A stretch of 64,000 nt of DNA from Celeribacter neptunius (GTDB lineage: Bacteria > Pseudomonadota > Alphaproteobacteria > Rhodobacterales > Rhodobacteraceae), in the NCBI RefSeq assembly GCF_900113955.1, contig NZ_FORH01000004.1, forward strand, positions 310,001 through 374,000, written 5' to 3'. The translations under genes were made by a program, and so were the position numbers. This document shows positions 9,893-17,518 of this stretch, piece by piece (the first letter of the stretch is position 1; every line of letters begins with the position of its first letter). The notes under the pieces are model-generated. The model was not told the origin of the DNA. It saw only the letters and a list, made by a program, of their open reading frames with translations, and did no database searches.

Positions 9893-10690
9893 ATGGATTT
9901 TGACAAACTCATCCCGGTGATGCGCAGCCTGGCGATCGAGGCGGGCGAGAAAATTCTCGAGATCTACAACGCGGATGATTTTGAAGTTAAAACCAAATCC
10001 GACGATAGCCCGGTGACAGAGGCCGACGAGGCGGCCGATGCGCTGATTTCGGCCGGGCTCAAGGCGGCGTTCCCGGATGTCACCCTGATCACCGAGGAGC
10101 AAGCGGCGTCGCATGCATTGAAAGCCGACACATTCCTGATCGTCGATCCGCTCGACGGCACCAAGGAATTCGTCAAGCGCCGGGGCGATTTCACCGTCAA
10201 TATCGCCTATGTCGATAAAGGTGTGCCGGTGCGCGGCGTGGTCTATGCGCCGGCCAGGGACCGTCTGTTCATCACCGACGCGTCCGGCCAGTCCTATGAG
10301 GAAATCGGTCCGTTCAAGGCGGACGCCCAGGGCGAGATGAAGAAAATCTCCGTGTCTACGCCGGACAATGAGGCGTTGATGATCGTGGCCTCCAAGTCTC
10401 ACCGGGATCAGGCGACCGAGGACTACCTCGCCAAATACAAGGCCAAAGATAGCAAATCCGCCGGGTCGTCTCTGAAATTCTGCCTTGTCGCCACGGGTGA
10501 GGCGGATCTCTACCCGCGTGTCGGACGCACCATGGAATGGGACACCGCGGCCGGCCATGCAGTGCTTATGGGGGCGGGCGGCGATGTTGTCCGTTTCGAC
10601 GACCACAGCCCGCTGACCTATGGCAAGGAGGATTACGCCAACCCGTTCTTCATTGCCTATGCGCCCGGGGTCGAGCTGAAGGACGCCTGA
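9893..10690 (+). CDS. cysQ: 3'(2'),5'-bisphosphate nucleotidase CysQ
   Basis: 265 residues of the inositol-monophosphatase fold. Metal-binding motifs are EE at about 68-69 (LITEEQA), DPLDGTKEF at 85-93 and MEWDTAAGHAVL near the C-terminus. The family hydrolyses 3'-phosphoadenosine 5'-phosphate (PAP), the by-product of sulfotransferases and of PAPS reduction, to AMP and phosphate. Start ATG 9893 has AGGAG seven bases upstream. kdsB overlaps its stop (TGATG), so they form one transcript. A sulfotransferase gene lies 7 kb downstream, which makes PAP clearance for glycan sulfation a plausible local role. Confidence 0.93.
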   Translation: MDFDKLIPVMRSLAIEAGEKILEIYNADDFEVKTKSDDSPVTEADEAADALISAGLKAAFPDVTLITEEQAASHALKADTFLIVDPLDGTKEFVKRRGDFTVNIAYVDKGVPVRGVVYAPARDRLFITDASGQSYEEIGPFKADAQGEMKKISVSTPDNEALMIVASKSHRDQATEDYLAKYKAKDSKSAGSSLKFCLVATGEADLYPRVGRTMEWDTAAGHAVLMGAGGDVVRFDDHSPLTYGKEDYANPFFIAYAPGVELKDA

Positions 10691-11490
10691 TGCCTGTCCT
10701 CATCGTTATTCCCGCCCGTTTCGCCTCGACCCGTTATCCCGGAAAGCCGCTTGTCGAGCTGGCTGGGGCGAGTGGGGAGAAAAAGTCCCTGATCCAGCGG
10801 AGCTGGGAAGCGGCCGTCTCGGCCAGTGGCGTGGACCGTGTCGTGGTCGCGACCGATGACGACCGGATTCGCGCGGCAGCCGAAGCCTTCGGGGCAGAGG
10901 TGGTGATGACATCGGAAAGCTGTGCAAACGGCACCGAACGTTGTGCCGAGGCTTTGGAAAACCTCGGTGGCGGCTATGACATCATCGTCAACCTGCAAGG
11001 CGATGCGCCGCTGACCCCCGCCTGGTTTGTCGAAGAATTGGTCGAGGGGCTGCGCGCCCATCCGACGGCCGAGGTCGCGACGCCGGTCCTGCGCTGCGAT
11101 GGCCGGGCATTGAACGGCTTTCTCGAGGATCGTCGCGCCGGACGTGTTGGCGGAACCACCGCCGTGTTCGGCTCCGACCACAAAGGGCTCTATTTTTCCA
11201 AGGAAGTGATTCCCTATACCTCGGAAACCTATGCGGACACGGATCAGACGCCGGTGTTCCACCATGTCGGGGTCTATGCCTATCGTCCCTCGGCGCTGGG
11301 CGCCTATCCGAAATGGCCGATGGGGCCGTTGGAGCGGCTTGAGGGGCTGGAACAGCTCAGGTTCCTGGAACAGGAACGCCCCGTCCTCTGTGTCGAGGTC
11401 GAAGCGCGTGGCCGGCAGTTCTGGGAGTTGAACAATCCCGAAGACGTGCCACGCATCGAGGCGATGCTGAAAGAGATGAATGTCGGTTAA
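10690..11490 (+). CDS. kdsB: 3-deoxy-manno-octulosonate cytidylyltransferase
   Basis: 266 residues. Activates Kdo with CTP to CMP-Kdo, the donor for LPS core and some capsules. The N-terminal nucleotide-binding signature IPARFASTRYPGKPL and the metal-binding NLQGDAPLTP are both present, and the terminal ELNNPEDVPRIEAML is typical of the family. The start overlaps the cysQ stop by one base. One oddity: VGGTTAVFG and KGLYFSKEVIPY differ somewhat from enterobacterial KdsB, so another CMP-ulosonate as product cannot be excluded. Confidence 0.88.
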   Translation: MPVLIVIPARFASTRYPGKPLVELAGASGEKKSLIQRSWEAAVSASGVDRVVVATDDDRIRAAAEAFGAEVVMTSESCANGTERCAEALENLGGGYDIIVNLQGDAPLTPAWFVEELVEGLRAHPTAEVATPVLRCDGRALNGFLEDRRAGRVGGTTAVFGSDHKGLYFSKEVIPYTSETYADTDQTPVFHHVGVYAYRPSALGAYPKWPMGPLERLEGLEQLRFLEQERPVLCVEVEARGRQFWELNNPEDVPRIEAMLKEMNVG

Positions 11491-11561
11491 CGGATAATTT
11501 TCCCCCTGCCCAATTTTTGCTCAATTCATTACGCATTTGTCCGCGGAGTTGCAAAACTGTG

Positions 11562-11579
11562 CCATTCATGTGCGAATGG
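11562..11579. promoter_or_regulatory. Inverted repeat upstream of galU
   Basis: CCATTC-N6-GAATGG, 6-bp perfect arms, in the 183-base space between kdsB and galU and about 95 bases before the galU start. It could be an operator or an RNA hairpin. Low support. Confidence 0.3.
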
Positions 11580-11673
11580 TTGTGGCTGATGCTGACCCGC
11601 TGGGTGTCAAAGCCTATGGTCATGCCGAGCGTTTGAAATTGGCGGCCCGGAGTATGGGCACGAAGGAGTACAG

Positions 11674-12570
11674 ATGACACGTAAAGTGACCAAAGCGATT
11701 TTCCCTGTGGCTGGGCTTGGGACGCGGTTTTTGCCGGCAACCAAATCCATCCCGAAAGAAATCATGACCTTGGTCGACCGCCCGTTGATTCAATACGCGA
11801 TTGATGAGGCGCGCGCGGCTGGGATCAAGGAATTCATCTTTGTCACCTCGCGCGGCAAAGGTGCTCTGGAAGACTATTTCGACCATTCTCCGGTGCTCGA
11901 ACAGGAGCTGCGGAAAAAGGGCAAGGACAAGCTGCTCGAGGTGCTCAAGGGCACGAATATGGACAGCGGCGCGATCGCCTATATCCGTCAACACAAGGCG
12001 CTCGGCCTCGGCCACGCGGTTTGGTGCGCGCGGCGTCTTCTTGACCCGAAAGAACCTTTTGCGGTGATCCTGCCGGATGACGTGATCGCGGCGGATAAAC
12101 CCTGTCTGCAGCAGATGGTCGAAGCCTATGAGGAAACCGGTGGCTCCATGGTTGCGGCGATGGAAGTTCCGGCGGACAAAGTGTCGGCCTATGGTGTTCT
12201 GGACGTCAAAGAGGACATGGGCAGCAGCGTTTCTGTCAAAGGCATGGTCGAGAAACCGGCACCGGGGACCGAGCCGTCGAATCTCGCCGTGATCGGGCGT
12301 TATATCCTCGATCCGAATGTGATGAAGAACCTGAACAAGATGAAGTCCGGCGCCGGCGGGGAAATCCAGCTGACCGATGCGATTGCCGACGAGATCGAGA
12401 CGGATCGCGGCGTCTATGGTTTCCGCTTCGCCGGTCAGCGTTTCGATTGCGGGTCCAAGGCGGGTTTCCTGCAGGCGACGATTTCCTTTGGCCTGTCGCG
12501 CGATGATCTGCGCGATGAGTTGCAGGAATATCTTGACGAACTGTCGGCCATGCGTGCGGCCGCTCAGTAA
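11674..12570 (+). CDS. galU: UTP-glucose-1-phosphate uridylyltransferase
   Basis: 298 residues. Makes UDP-glucose from UTP and glucose-1-phosphate. The N-terminal nucleotide-binding motif FPVAGLGTRFLPATKSIPKE (from about residue 10) and the later GHAVWCAR, VILPDDVI and GGEIQLTDAI segments are standard for GalU. ATG 11674 has AGGAG five bases upstream. galE follows after nine bases, so the pair supplies UDP-glucose and UDP-galactose to the glycosyltransferases just downstream. Confidence 0.97.
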   Translation: MTRKVTKAIFPVAGLGTRFLPATKSIPKEIMTLVDRPLIQYAIDEARAAGIKEFIFVTSRGKGALEDYFDHSPVLEQELRKKGKDKLLEVLKGTNMDSGAIAYIRQHKALGLGHAVWCARRLLDPKEPFAVILPDDVIAADKPCLQQMVEAYEETGGSMVAAMEVPADKVSAYGVLDVKEDMGSSVSVKGMVEKPAPGTEPSNLAVIGRYILDPNVMKNLNKMKSGAGGEIQLTDAIADEIETDRGVYGFRFAGQRFDCGSKAGFLQATISFGLSRDDLRDELQEYLDELSAMRAAAQ

Positions 12571-12579
12571 GGACCTGAA

Positions 12580-13566
12580 ATGAGCAAATCTGTTATTGTG
12601 ACCGGCGGTGCCGGTTATATCGGCTCGCATGCGTGCAAGGCGCTGCGGGCCGCGGGCTATGAGCCGGTGACTTTCGACAACCTGTCCACCGGCTGGGAAG
12701 ATGCGGTGAAATTCGGCCCCTTCGAGAAGGGCGATCTTCTGGATCGCGCGCGGCTCGATGAGGTCTTTGCCAAATACCAGCCCGTTGCCGTCATGCATTT
12801 TGCGGCTTTCTCGCAGGTCGGTGAAAGCATGAAGGACCCGGGGAAATACTGGCACAACAATGTGATCGGGTCACTGACCCTGATCGAGGCGGCGGTCGCT
12901 GCGGGGTGCCCGAACTTCGTTTTCTCCTCAACCTGTGCCACCTATGGCGATCAGGACAATGTGGTGCTGGATGAAGCCTCTGTGCAGTTGCCGATCAATT
13001 CCTATGGTGCCTCGAAACGTGCGATCGAGGATATTCTCGAGAATTTCGGTGCCGCTTACGGGCTGAACCACGTGATTTTCCGCTATTTCAACGTTGCCGG
13101 TGGCGATCCGGAGGCCGAGGTCGGTGAGTTCCATCAGCCGGAGACGCATCTGATCCCGCTGATGCTGGATGCGATTTCGGGCAAGCGCGACGCGCTGACC
13201 ATTTTCGGCACGGATTACGACACGCCGGACGGGACCTGTATTCGCGACTATGTCCATGTCTGCGATCTGGTCGATGCCCATGTTCTGGGCCTGAAATGGC
13301 TCGAAGAGGGCAGGGGCAGCCGGGTCTTCAATCTCGGCACCGGCAAGGGGTTCTCTGTGCGCGAGGTGATCGATCATTCGCGTGCGGTGACCAACAAGGA
13401 TGTGCCCTATGTCGAGGGCGATCGACGTCCCGGCGATTGCACCAAGCTGGTGTCTGGCTCCGAGCGTGCGATCCATGAGCTGGGCTGGACCCCGGATCGC
13501 TCCAATCTGGCGCAGATGATCGGCGATGCCTGGAAATGGCATCAGACTGGCCACTATGACAAATGA
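12580..13566 (+). CDS. galE: UDP-glucose 4-epimerase
   Basis: 328-residue extended short-chain dehydrogenase. Interconverts UDP-glucose and UDP-galactose with bound NAD. GGAGYIG at 9-15 is the NAD motif, SSTCATYG at 116-123 holds the catalytic Ser/Thr, and YGASK at 142-146 holds the Tyr/Lys pair. Co-directional with galU nine bases upstream. The C-terminal substrate region is complete and length is normal. Confidence 0.97.
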   Translation: MSKSVIVTGGAGYIGSHACKALRAAGYEPVTFDNLSTGWEDAVKFGPFEKGDLLDRARLDEVFAKYQPVAVMHFAAFSQVGESMKDPGKYWHNNVIGSLTLIEAAVAAGCPNFVFSSTCATYGDQDNVVLDEASVQLPINSYGASKRAIEDILENFGAAYGLNHVIFRYFNVAGGDPEAEVGEFHQPETHLIPLMLDAISGKRDALTIFGTDYDTPDGTCIRDYVHVCDLVDAHVLGLKWLEEGRGSRVFNLGTGKGFSVREVIDHSRAVTNKDVPYVEGDRRPGDCTKLVSGSERAIHELGWTPDRSNLAQMIGDAWKWHQTGHYDK

Positions 13567-13610
13567 GACATTCGGTCTAATCTGCGCCTAACGTGACGGA
13601 AGGGGTAGGT

Positions 13611-14627
13611 TTGGGCCGGATTTGGCAAAGATACAGGTTGCGCCTGTTGCGGCGGCATCTGCTGTGGCGCGCCATCCGTGCGCGTCATTGCCTGCGTCCC
13701 GTGTCGGATAAAACCGCCGCAATTGGGCGGGATTCGACCCTTTGCGTCAGCTGTGTGCGCAATGAGGCGGTCCGGCTGCCGTTCTTTCTCGCGCATTACC
13801 GTCGTCTGGGTGTGACCCATTTCCTCTTTGTCGACAATGACAGCGACGATGGCACGGCGGCGCTGTTGGCCGCGGAACCGGATGTCTCGCTCTGGTCGAC
13901 GGGTGAGAGCTATAAGGAGTCGCGCTTCGGGCTGGACTGGACCACCTGGTTGCAGATGAAATATGCCCGTGGGAAATGGTGTCTCTCCGTCGATGCTGAT
14001 GAATTGCTGGTCTATCCGGGTCATGAGACCCGAAACCTGCTGGATTTGACCCTGTTTCTGGATCGAAACGGGATCAGGGCCATGGGGGCGCTGATGCTGG
14101 ATCTCTACCCGAAAGGACCGATCGGGGACGTCTCCTACAGGCCTGGTCAGGACCCGGTGGAGGTGCTCCCCTATTTCGACAGTGGCCCTTACCGCGCCAC
14201 GCGTCAGCTTCCGAAGGACAATCTCTGGGTGCAGGGCGGGGTACGCGAGCGGGCCTTTTTTGCGGACACACCGCAACGTGGCCCCACGCTCAACAAATTG
14301 CCGCTGGTGAAATGGCATTGGCGTTATGTCTACGTCAACTCGACTCATGCCATGCTGCCACGCGGGTTGAACCATGCCTATAATGGGCCGGGGGATGCGC
14401 GCCTGTCCGGCGTCTTGCTGCACACCAAGTTCTTGCCTGTGGCGATCGAGAAATCGGCAGAGGAGAAGCTCCGCAAACAGCATTTTGCCGAACCGGAGGC
14501 ATTCGGTGACTATTACGATGCGGTGATCGCCAGCCCGGTGCTCTGGCATCAGGAATCCCGCGCCTATGAGGGCGGGGAGCAGCTTGAAGAACTGGGGCTG
14601 ATGCACCGCGGTGGCTGGGCAGGCTGA
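13611..14627 (+). CDS. Family 2-like glycosyltransferase (first of tandem paralogues)
   Basis: About 338 residues. The first module resembles glycosyltransferase family 2 and related families. FLFVDNDSDDG and SVDADELLVYP are the acidic nucleotide-sugar/metal motifs, and LMLDLYPKGP and LNKLPLVKWHW are shared with the next gene. No signal peptide or membrane segment, so probably cytoplasmic or peripheral. Start chosen at TTG 13611: GGAAGGGG lies just upstream, and from this codon the N-terminus aligns with the paralogue at 14799. An in-frame GTG at 13593 is the alternative. Substrate unknown; the setting points to surface glycan assembly. Confidence 0.82.
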   Translation: MGRIWQRYRLRLLRRHLLWRAIRARHCLRPVSDKTAAIGRDSTLCVSCVRNEAVRLPFFLAHYRRLGVTHFLFVDNDSDDGTAALLAAEPDVSLWSTGESYKESRFGLDWTTWLQMKYARGKWCLSVDADELLVYPGHETRNLLDLTLFLDRNGIRAMGALMLDLYPKGPIGDVSYRPGQDPVEVLPYFDSGPYRATRQLPKDNLWVQGGVRERAFFADTPQRGPTLNKLPLVKWHWRYVYVNSTHAMLPRGLNHAYNGPGDARLSGVLLHTKFLPVAIEKSAEEKLRKQHFAEPEAFGDYYDAVIASPVLWHQESRAYEGGEQLEELGLMHRGGWAG

Positions 14628-14655
14628 TTGGAGGGGAAACGCACCATTGGTAAGG

Positions 14656-14667
14656 CTGTTTAAACAG
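14656..14667. promoter_or_regulatory. 12-bp palindrome upstream of the second glycosyltransferase
   Basis: CTGTTTAAACAG is a perfect 12-bp palindrome in the AT-rich 171-base space between the two paralogous glycosyltransferase genes. It is a candidate operator or part of a promoter. Confidence 0.3.
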
Positions 14668-14688
14668 TTTTGCTATTTAATCTGAATT

Positions 14689-14709
14689 GTTTACGTTTCA
14701 TACGTAAAC
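14689..14709. promoter_or_regulatory. Inverted repeat GTTTACG-N7-CGTAAAC upstream of the second glycosyltransferase
   Basis: Perfect 7-bp arms separated by TTTCATA, with a further CGTAAA copy at 14711-14716. It lies about 100 bases before the GTG start at 14799 in an AT-rich region. The layout fits a dimeric repressor or activator site; no factor can be named. Confidence 0.4.
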
Positions 14710-14798
14710 CCGTAAATTGCACCATAGTTTGCTCTGAAACTTGCAGAACCGTTTGGAACGCTTCACGTTTTAGGGTGCGGGGGATGTAAGGGGATCTG

Positions 14799-15809
14799 GT
14801 GAGCAGGGTCTTGCAATATAGGATGCGGCTGCGGCGCAAACGTGCGCTATGGCAGGCCTTTCGGGCCCGTCATGAGCTGAGCCTTATTCAGGATAACACC
14901 GGTCGTATCCGGCCCGATGATCTCTTGCTGGTCTGCACGCTCAGAAACGAACGCGTGCGGCTGCCGTATTTCCTCCAATATTATCGCGACATGGGGGTGA
15001 GCCATTTCCTGTTCATCGACAATGACAGCGATGACGGATCTCGCGACTTCCTGCTTGGTCAGGATGACGTTTCGATCTGGCACACCACGGCGAGCTATCG
15101 AAAATCGCTTTTCGGCGTGCATTGGATGAACTGGATTGCGCGCAAATATTGTCACGATCATTGGATGCTCACGGTCGATGTCGATGAGTTTCTGGTCTTT
15201 CCCTTCTGCGATACGCGGCCGATCCCGGCGCTCACCGATTGGCTCGACAATTCCGGCATTCGCAGTTTCTCGGCGATGCTGATCGATATGTATCCGAAGG
15301 GACCGGTCGACGGGCAGCCTTATCTCGAAGGTCAGAACCCGTTCGAGATTGCAGAATGGTTCGACAGCGGAAATTACATGATTTCCATCAATCCGGAGTA
15401 TTACAATCTCTGGATTCAGGGCGGGCCGCGGGCCCGGCTGTTCTTCAACGATGACCCGTATAATGCGCCGTCGCTGAACAAGATCCCACTGGTCAAATGG
15501 CATCGCGACTACGCCTATATGCAGTCGACCCATATGTTGCTGCCGCGCGGGCTCAACTATGTCTACGAGACCGAAGGCGGGGAAAAGGCCTCCGGTGCGC
15601 TCCTCCATGCCAAGTTTCTCAGCACTTTCGTGCAGAAGACCGAAGAGGAATTGCAGCGCCGTCAGCATTACGCCGGCTCGCGCGAATATCTCGCCTATCA
15701 CGACCGGCTCAAGGACGATCCGGAGCTTTGGTGCAACTGGTCGGAAAAATACATCAATTGGCGCCAGCTCGAGATATTGGGTCTCATGTCCAAGGGGAAT
15801 TGGGCATGA
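14799..15809 (+). CDS. Family 2-like glycosyltransferase (second of tandem paralogues)
   Basis: 336 residues, clearly related along its whole length to the gene at 13611. Shared blocks include VRLPYFLQYYRDMGVSHF, FIDNDSDDGS, DVDEFLVFP, IDMYPKGPVDG and LNKIPLVKWHRD. It ends in LEILGLMSKGNWA, matching LEELGLMHRGGWAG of the first copy. GTG start at 14799 is preceded by AAGGGGA. The stop overlaps the next gene (ATGA), so it is translationally coupled to the GT14-like gene. The acceptor and donor sugars cannot be told from sequence. Confidence 0.85.
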   Translation: MSRVLQYRMRLRRKRALWQAFRARHELSLIQDNTGRIRPDDLLLVCTLRNERVRLPYFLQYYRDMGVSHFLFIDNDSDDGSRDFLLGQDDVSIWHTTASYRKSLFGVHWMNWIARKYCHDHWMLTVDVDEFLVFPFCDTRPIPALTDWLDNSGIRSFSAMLIDMYPKGPVDGQPYLEGQNPFEIAEWFDSGNYMISINPEYYNLWIQGGPRARLFFNDDPYNAPSLNKIPLVKWHRDYAYMQSTHMLLPRGLNYVYETEGGEKASGALLHAKFLSTFVQKTEEELQRRQHYAGSREYLAYHDRLKDDPELWCNWSEKYINWRQLEILGLMSKGNWA

Positions 15810-17503
15810 CGGTCGGGTTCGTGATGCTGGTGCATACGGCTCTGCATCGGGCGGAGCAGGTGGCGCGGCACTGGGCGACGCATGGCTGCCCTGTGGTGAT
15901 CCATGTCGATCGCCGGGTGAAAAAGGAAAATTACCAGCCCTTCGTCGACAGCCTCTCGGATCTCGACAATGTGGTGTTCTCGAAACGCCACGCCTGCGAC
16001 TGGGGCACCTGGTCCCTGGTGGCGGCCTCTCAGGATGCTTCCGAGCTGATGCTGTCGCGCTTTCCCGAGGCCCGGCATGTCTACCTGTCTTCCGGTTCCT
16101 GCCTGCCGTTGCGACCGGTTGAGGATCTGAAACAATATCTGGCGGCGCGGCCGATGACCAATTTCATCGAGAGCGTGACCACCGAGGACGTGCCCTGGAC
16201 CGTGGGCGGTCTCGATGCCGAGCGCTTCACCCTGCGCTTTCCGTTTTCCTGGAAAAAGCAACGCCGGCTGTTCGACAAATATGTCGCCTTCCAACGCAAG
16301 ATCGGCTACCGGCGGAAGATCCCGGATGGGCTGGTGCCGCATCTCGGGTCGCAATGGTGGTGTCTGACGCGGCAGACGCTTTCCGCCATTCTCGAGGACC
16401 CGGAGCGCAAGACCTATGATGCCTATTTCAAAAGGGTCTGGATCCCTGATGAAAGCTATTATCAGACCCTTGTGCGGATCTATTCCAACAATATCGAAAG
16501 CCGGTCCCTGACCCTGTCGAAATTCGATTATCAGGGCAAACCACATATTTTCTACGACGATCACCTGCAGCTTTTGCGGCGCTCCGACTGTTTCGTGGCG
16601 CGCAAAATGTGGCCGAAGGCAGAGCGGCTTTACGCGACCTTTCTCAACACGGATGTCAATCCGATGAAGGGGGCGGAGCCGAACCCGGGCAAGATCGACC
16701 GGATCTTTTCCAAGGCGGTGGAGCGGCGCGTCATGGGCCGTGAGGGGCTCTATATGCAGAGCCGCTTGCCGAGCCATGGCAAGGGGCATGGCAAGACCTC
16801 GGCCCCCTATTCGATCTTCGAAGGGTTCACCGATCTGTTCGAGGATTTCGATCTCTGGCTGACCCGGGCCGTGGGGGCGCGGGTTCACGGTCACCTCTTT
16901 GCCCCCGAGCGAGCGGAATTCTCTGGCGGACAGAAACTGTTTTCCGGGGCCCAGTCCGATCACGCTGCCTTGCGGGATTACAACCCGCTCGGGTTTCTGA
17001 CCTCGTTGATCTGGAACACCCGTGGCGAGCGCCAATGTTTCATGTTCGGGCCACGTGACAATCAGGCAATCAGCTGGCTGGTGGCCACCGACCCGAATGC
17101 GCAGATCTCTGTGATCACCGGGGCCTGGGCCGTGACCCTGTTCCGCTCGAACCGGTCCTTTACCGAGATCCGCCGGGAGGCCGCACGGCTGCAAAAGATC
17201 GAGGCCGAACATATCGAGATCCTGCGCTCGCAACATGTGAAAGCCCGGGTGCGGATCTGGACCATGGCCGATTTCATCGAGAGCCAGATGGAGCCTTTGC
17301 AGGCCATTATCGACGAGATCGGTCCGCGCAATGTCCGGCGGCTCACCGAGGCGCCCAGAATGCGCGATCTCACCGGGTTCAGCCAGTTTCTACAGAATTT
17401 GAAAAATCAGGGGATGAAGCCGCATCTCATGGGGGATTTCCCCGTGGGAAGCGAGCCGGATACCCATCCTCGCGAGCGCAAACGCCCCTATCTCGTGAAA
17501 TAA
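15806..17503 (+). CDS. GT14-like (Core-2/I-branching type) glycosyltransferase with extra C-terminal domain
   Basis: 565 residues. The N-terminal 300 residues begin GFVMLVHTALHRAEQVARHW and contain VYLSSGSCLPLRPVEDL, GSQWWCLTRQT and WIPDESYYQTL, the layout of the family 14 beta-1,6-N-acetylglucosaminyltransferase domain. The rest (about 310-565) is a second domain that I cannot name (FGPRDNQAISWLVATDP, IDEIGPRNVRRLTEAPRM). ATG 15806 overlaps the preceding stop, so translation is coupled to the GT2-like gene, and the sulfotransferase follows after 15 bases. A role in branching or extending a surface polysaccharide is inferred. Confidence 0.8.
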   Translation: MTVGFVMLVHTALHRAEQVARHWATHGCPVVIHVDRRVKKENYQPFVDSLSDLDNVVFSKRHACDWGTWSLVAASQDASELMLSRFPEARHVYLSSGSCLPLRPVEDLKQYLAARPMTNFIESVTTEDVPWTVGGLDAERFTLRFPFSWKKQRRLFDKYVAFQRKIGYRRKIPDGLVPHLGSQWWCLTRQTLSAILEDPERKTYDAYFKRVWIPDESYYQTLVRIYSNNIESRSLTLSKFDYQGKPHIFYDDHLQLLRRSDCFVARKMWPKAERLYATFLNTDVNPMKGAEPNPGKIDRIFSKAVERRVMGREGLYMQSRLPSHGKGHGKTSAPYSIFEGFTDLFEDFDLWLTRAVGARVHGHLFAPERAEFSGGQKLFSGAQSDHAALRDYNPLGFLTSLIWNTRGERQCFMFGPRDNQAISWLVATDPNAQISVITGAWAVTLFRSNRSFTEIRREAARLQKIEAEHIEILRSQHVKARVRIWTMADFIESQMEPLQAIIDEIGPRNVRRLTEAPRMRDLTGFSQFLQNLKNQGMKPHLMGDFPVGSEPDTHPRERKRPYLVK

Positions 17504-17518
17504 GATTGGTAAACAGAC

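Noticed and set aside
9761-10606. N-terminal extension of the ABC permease frame by 282 codons
   Set aside because: Antisense to cysQ; permease similarity begins at 9760 where a ribosome site is present.
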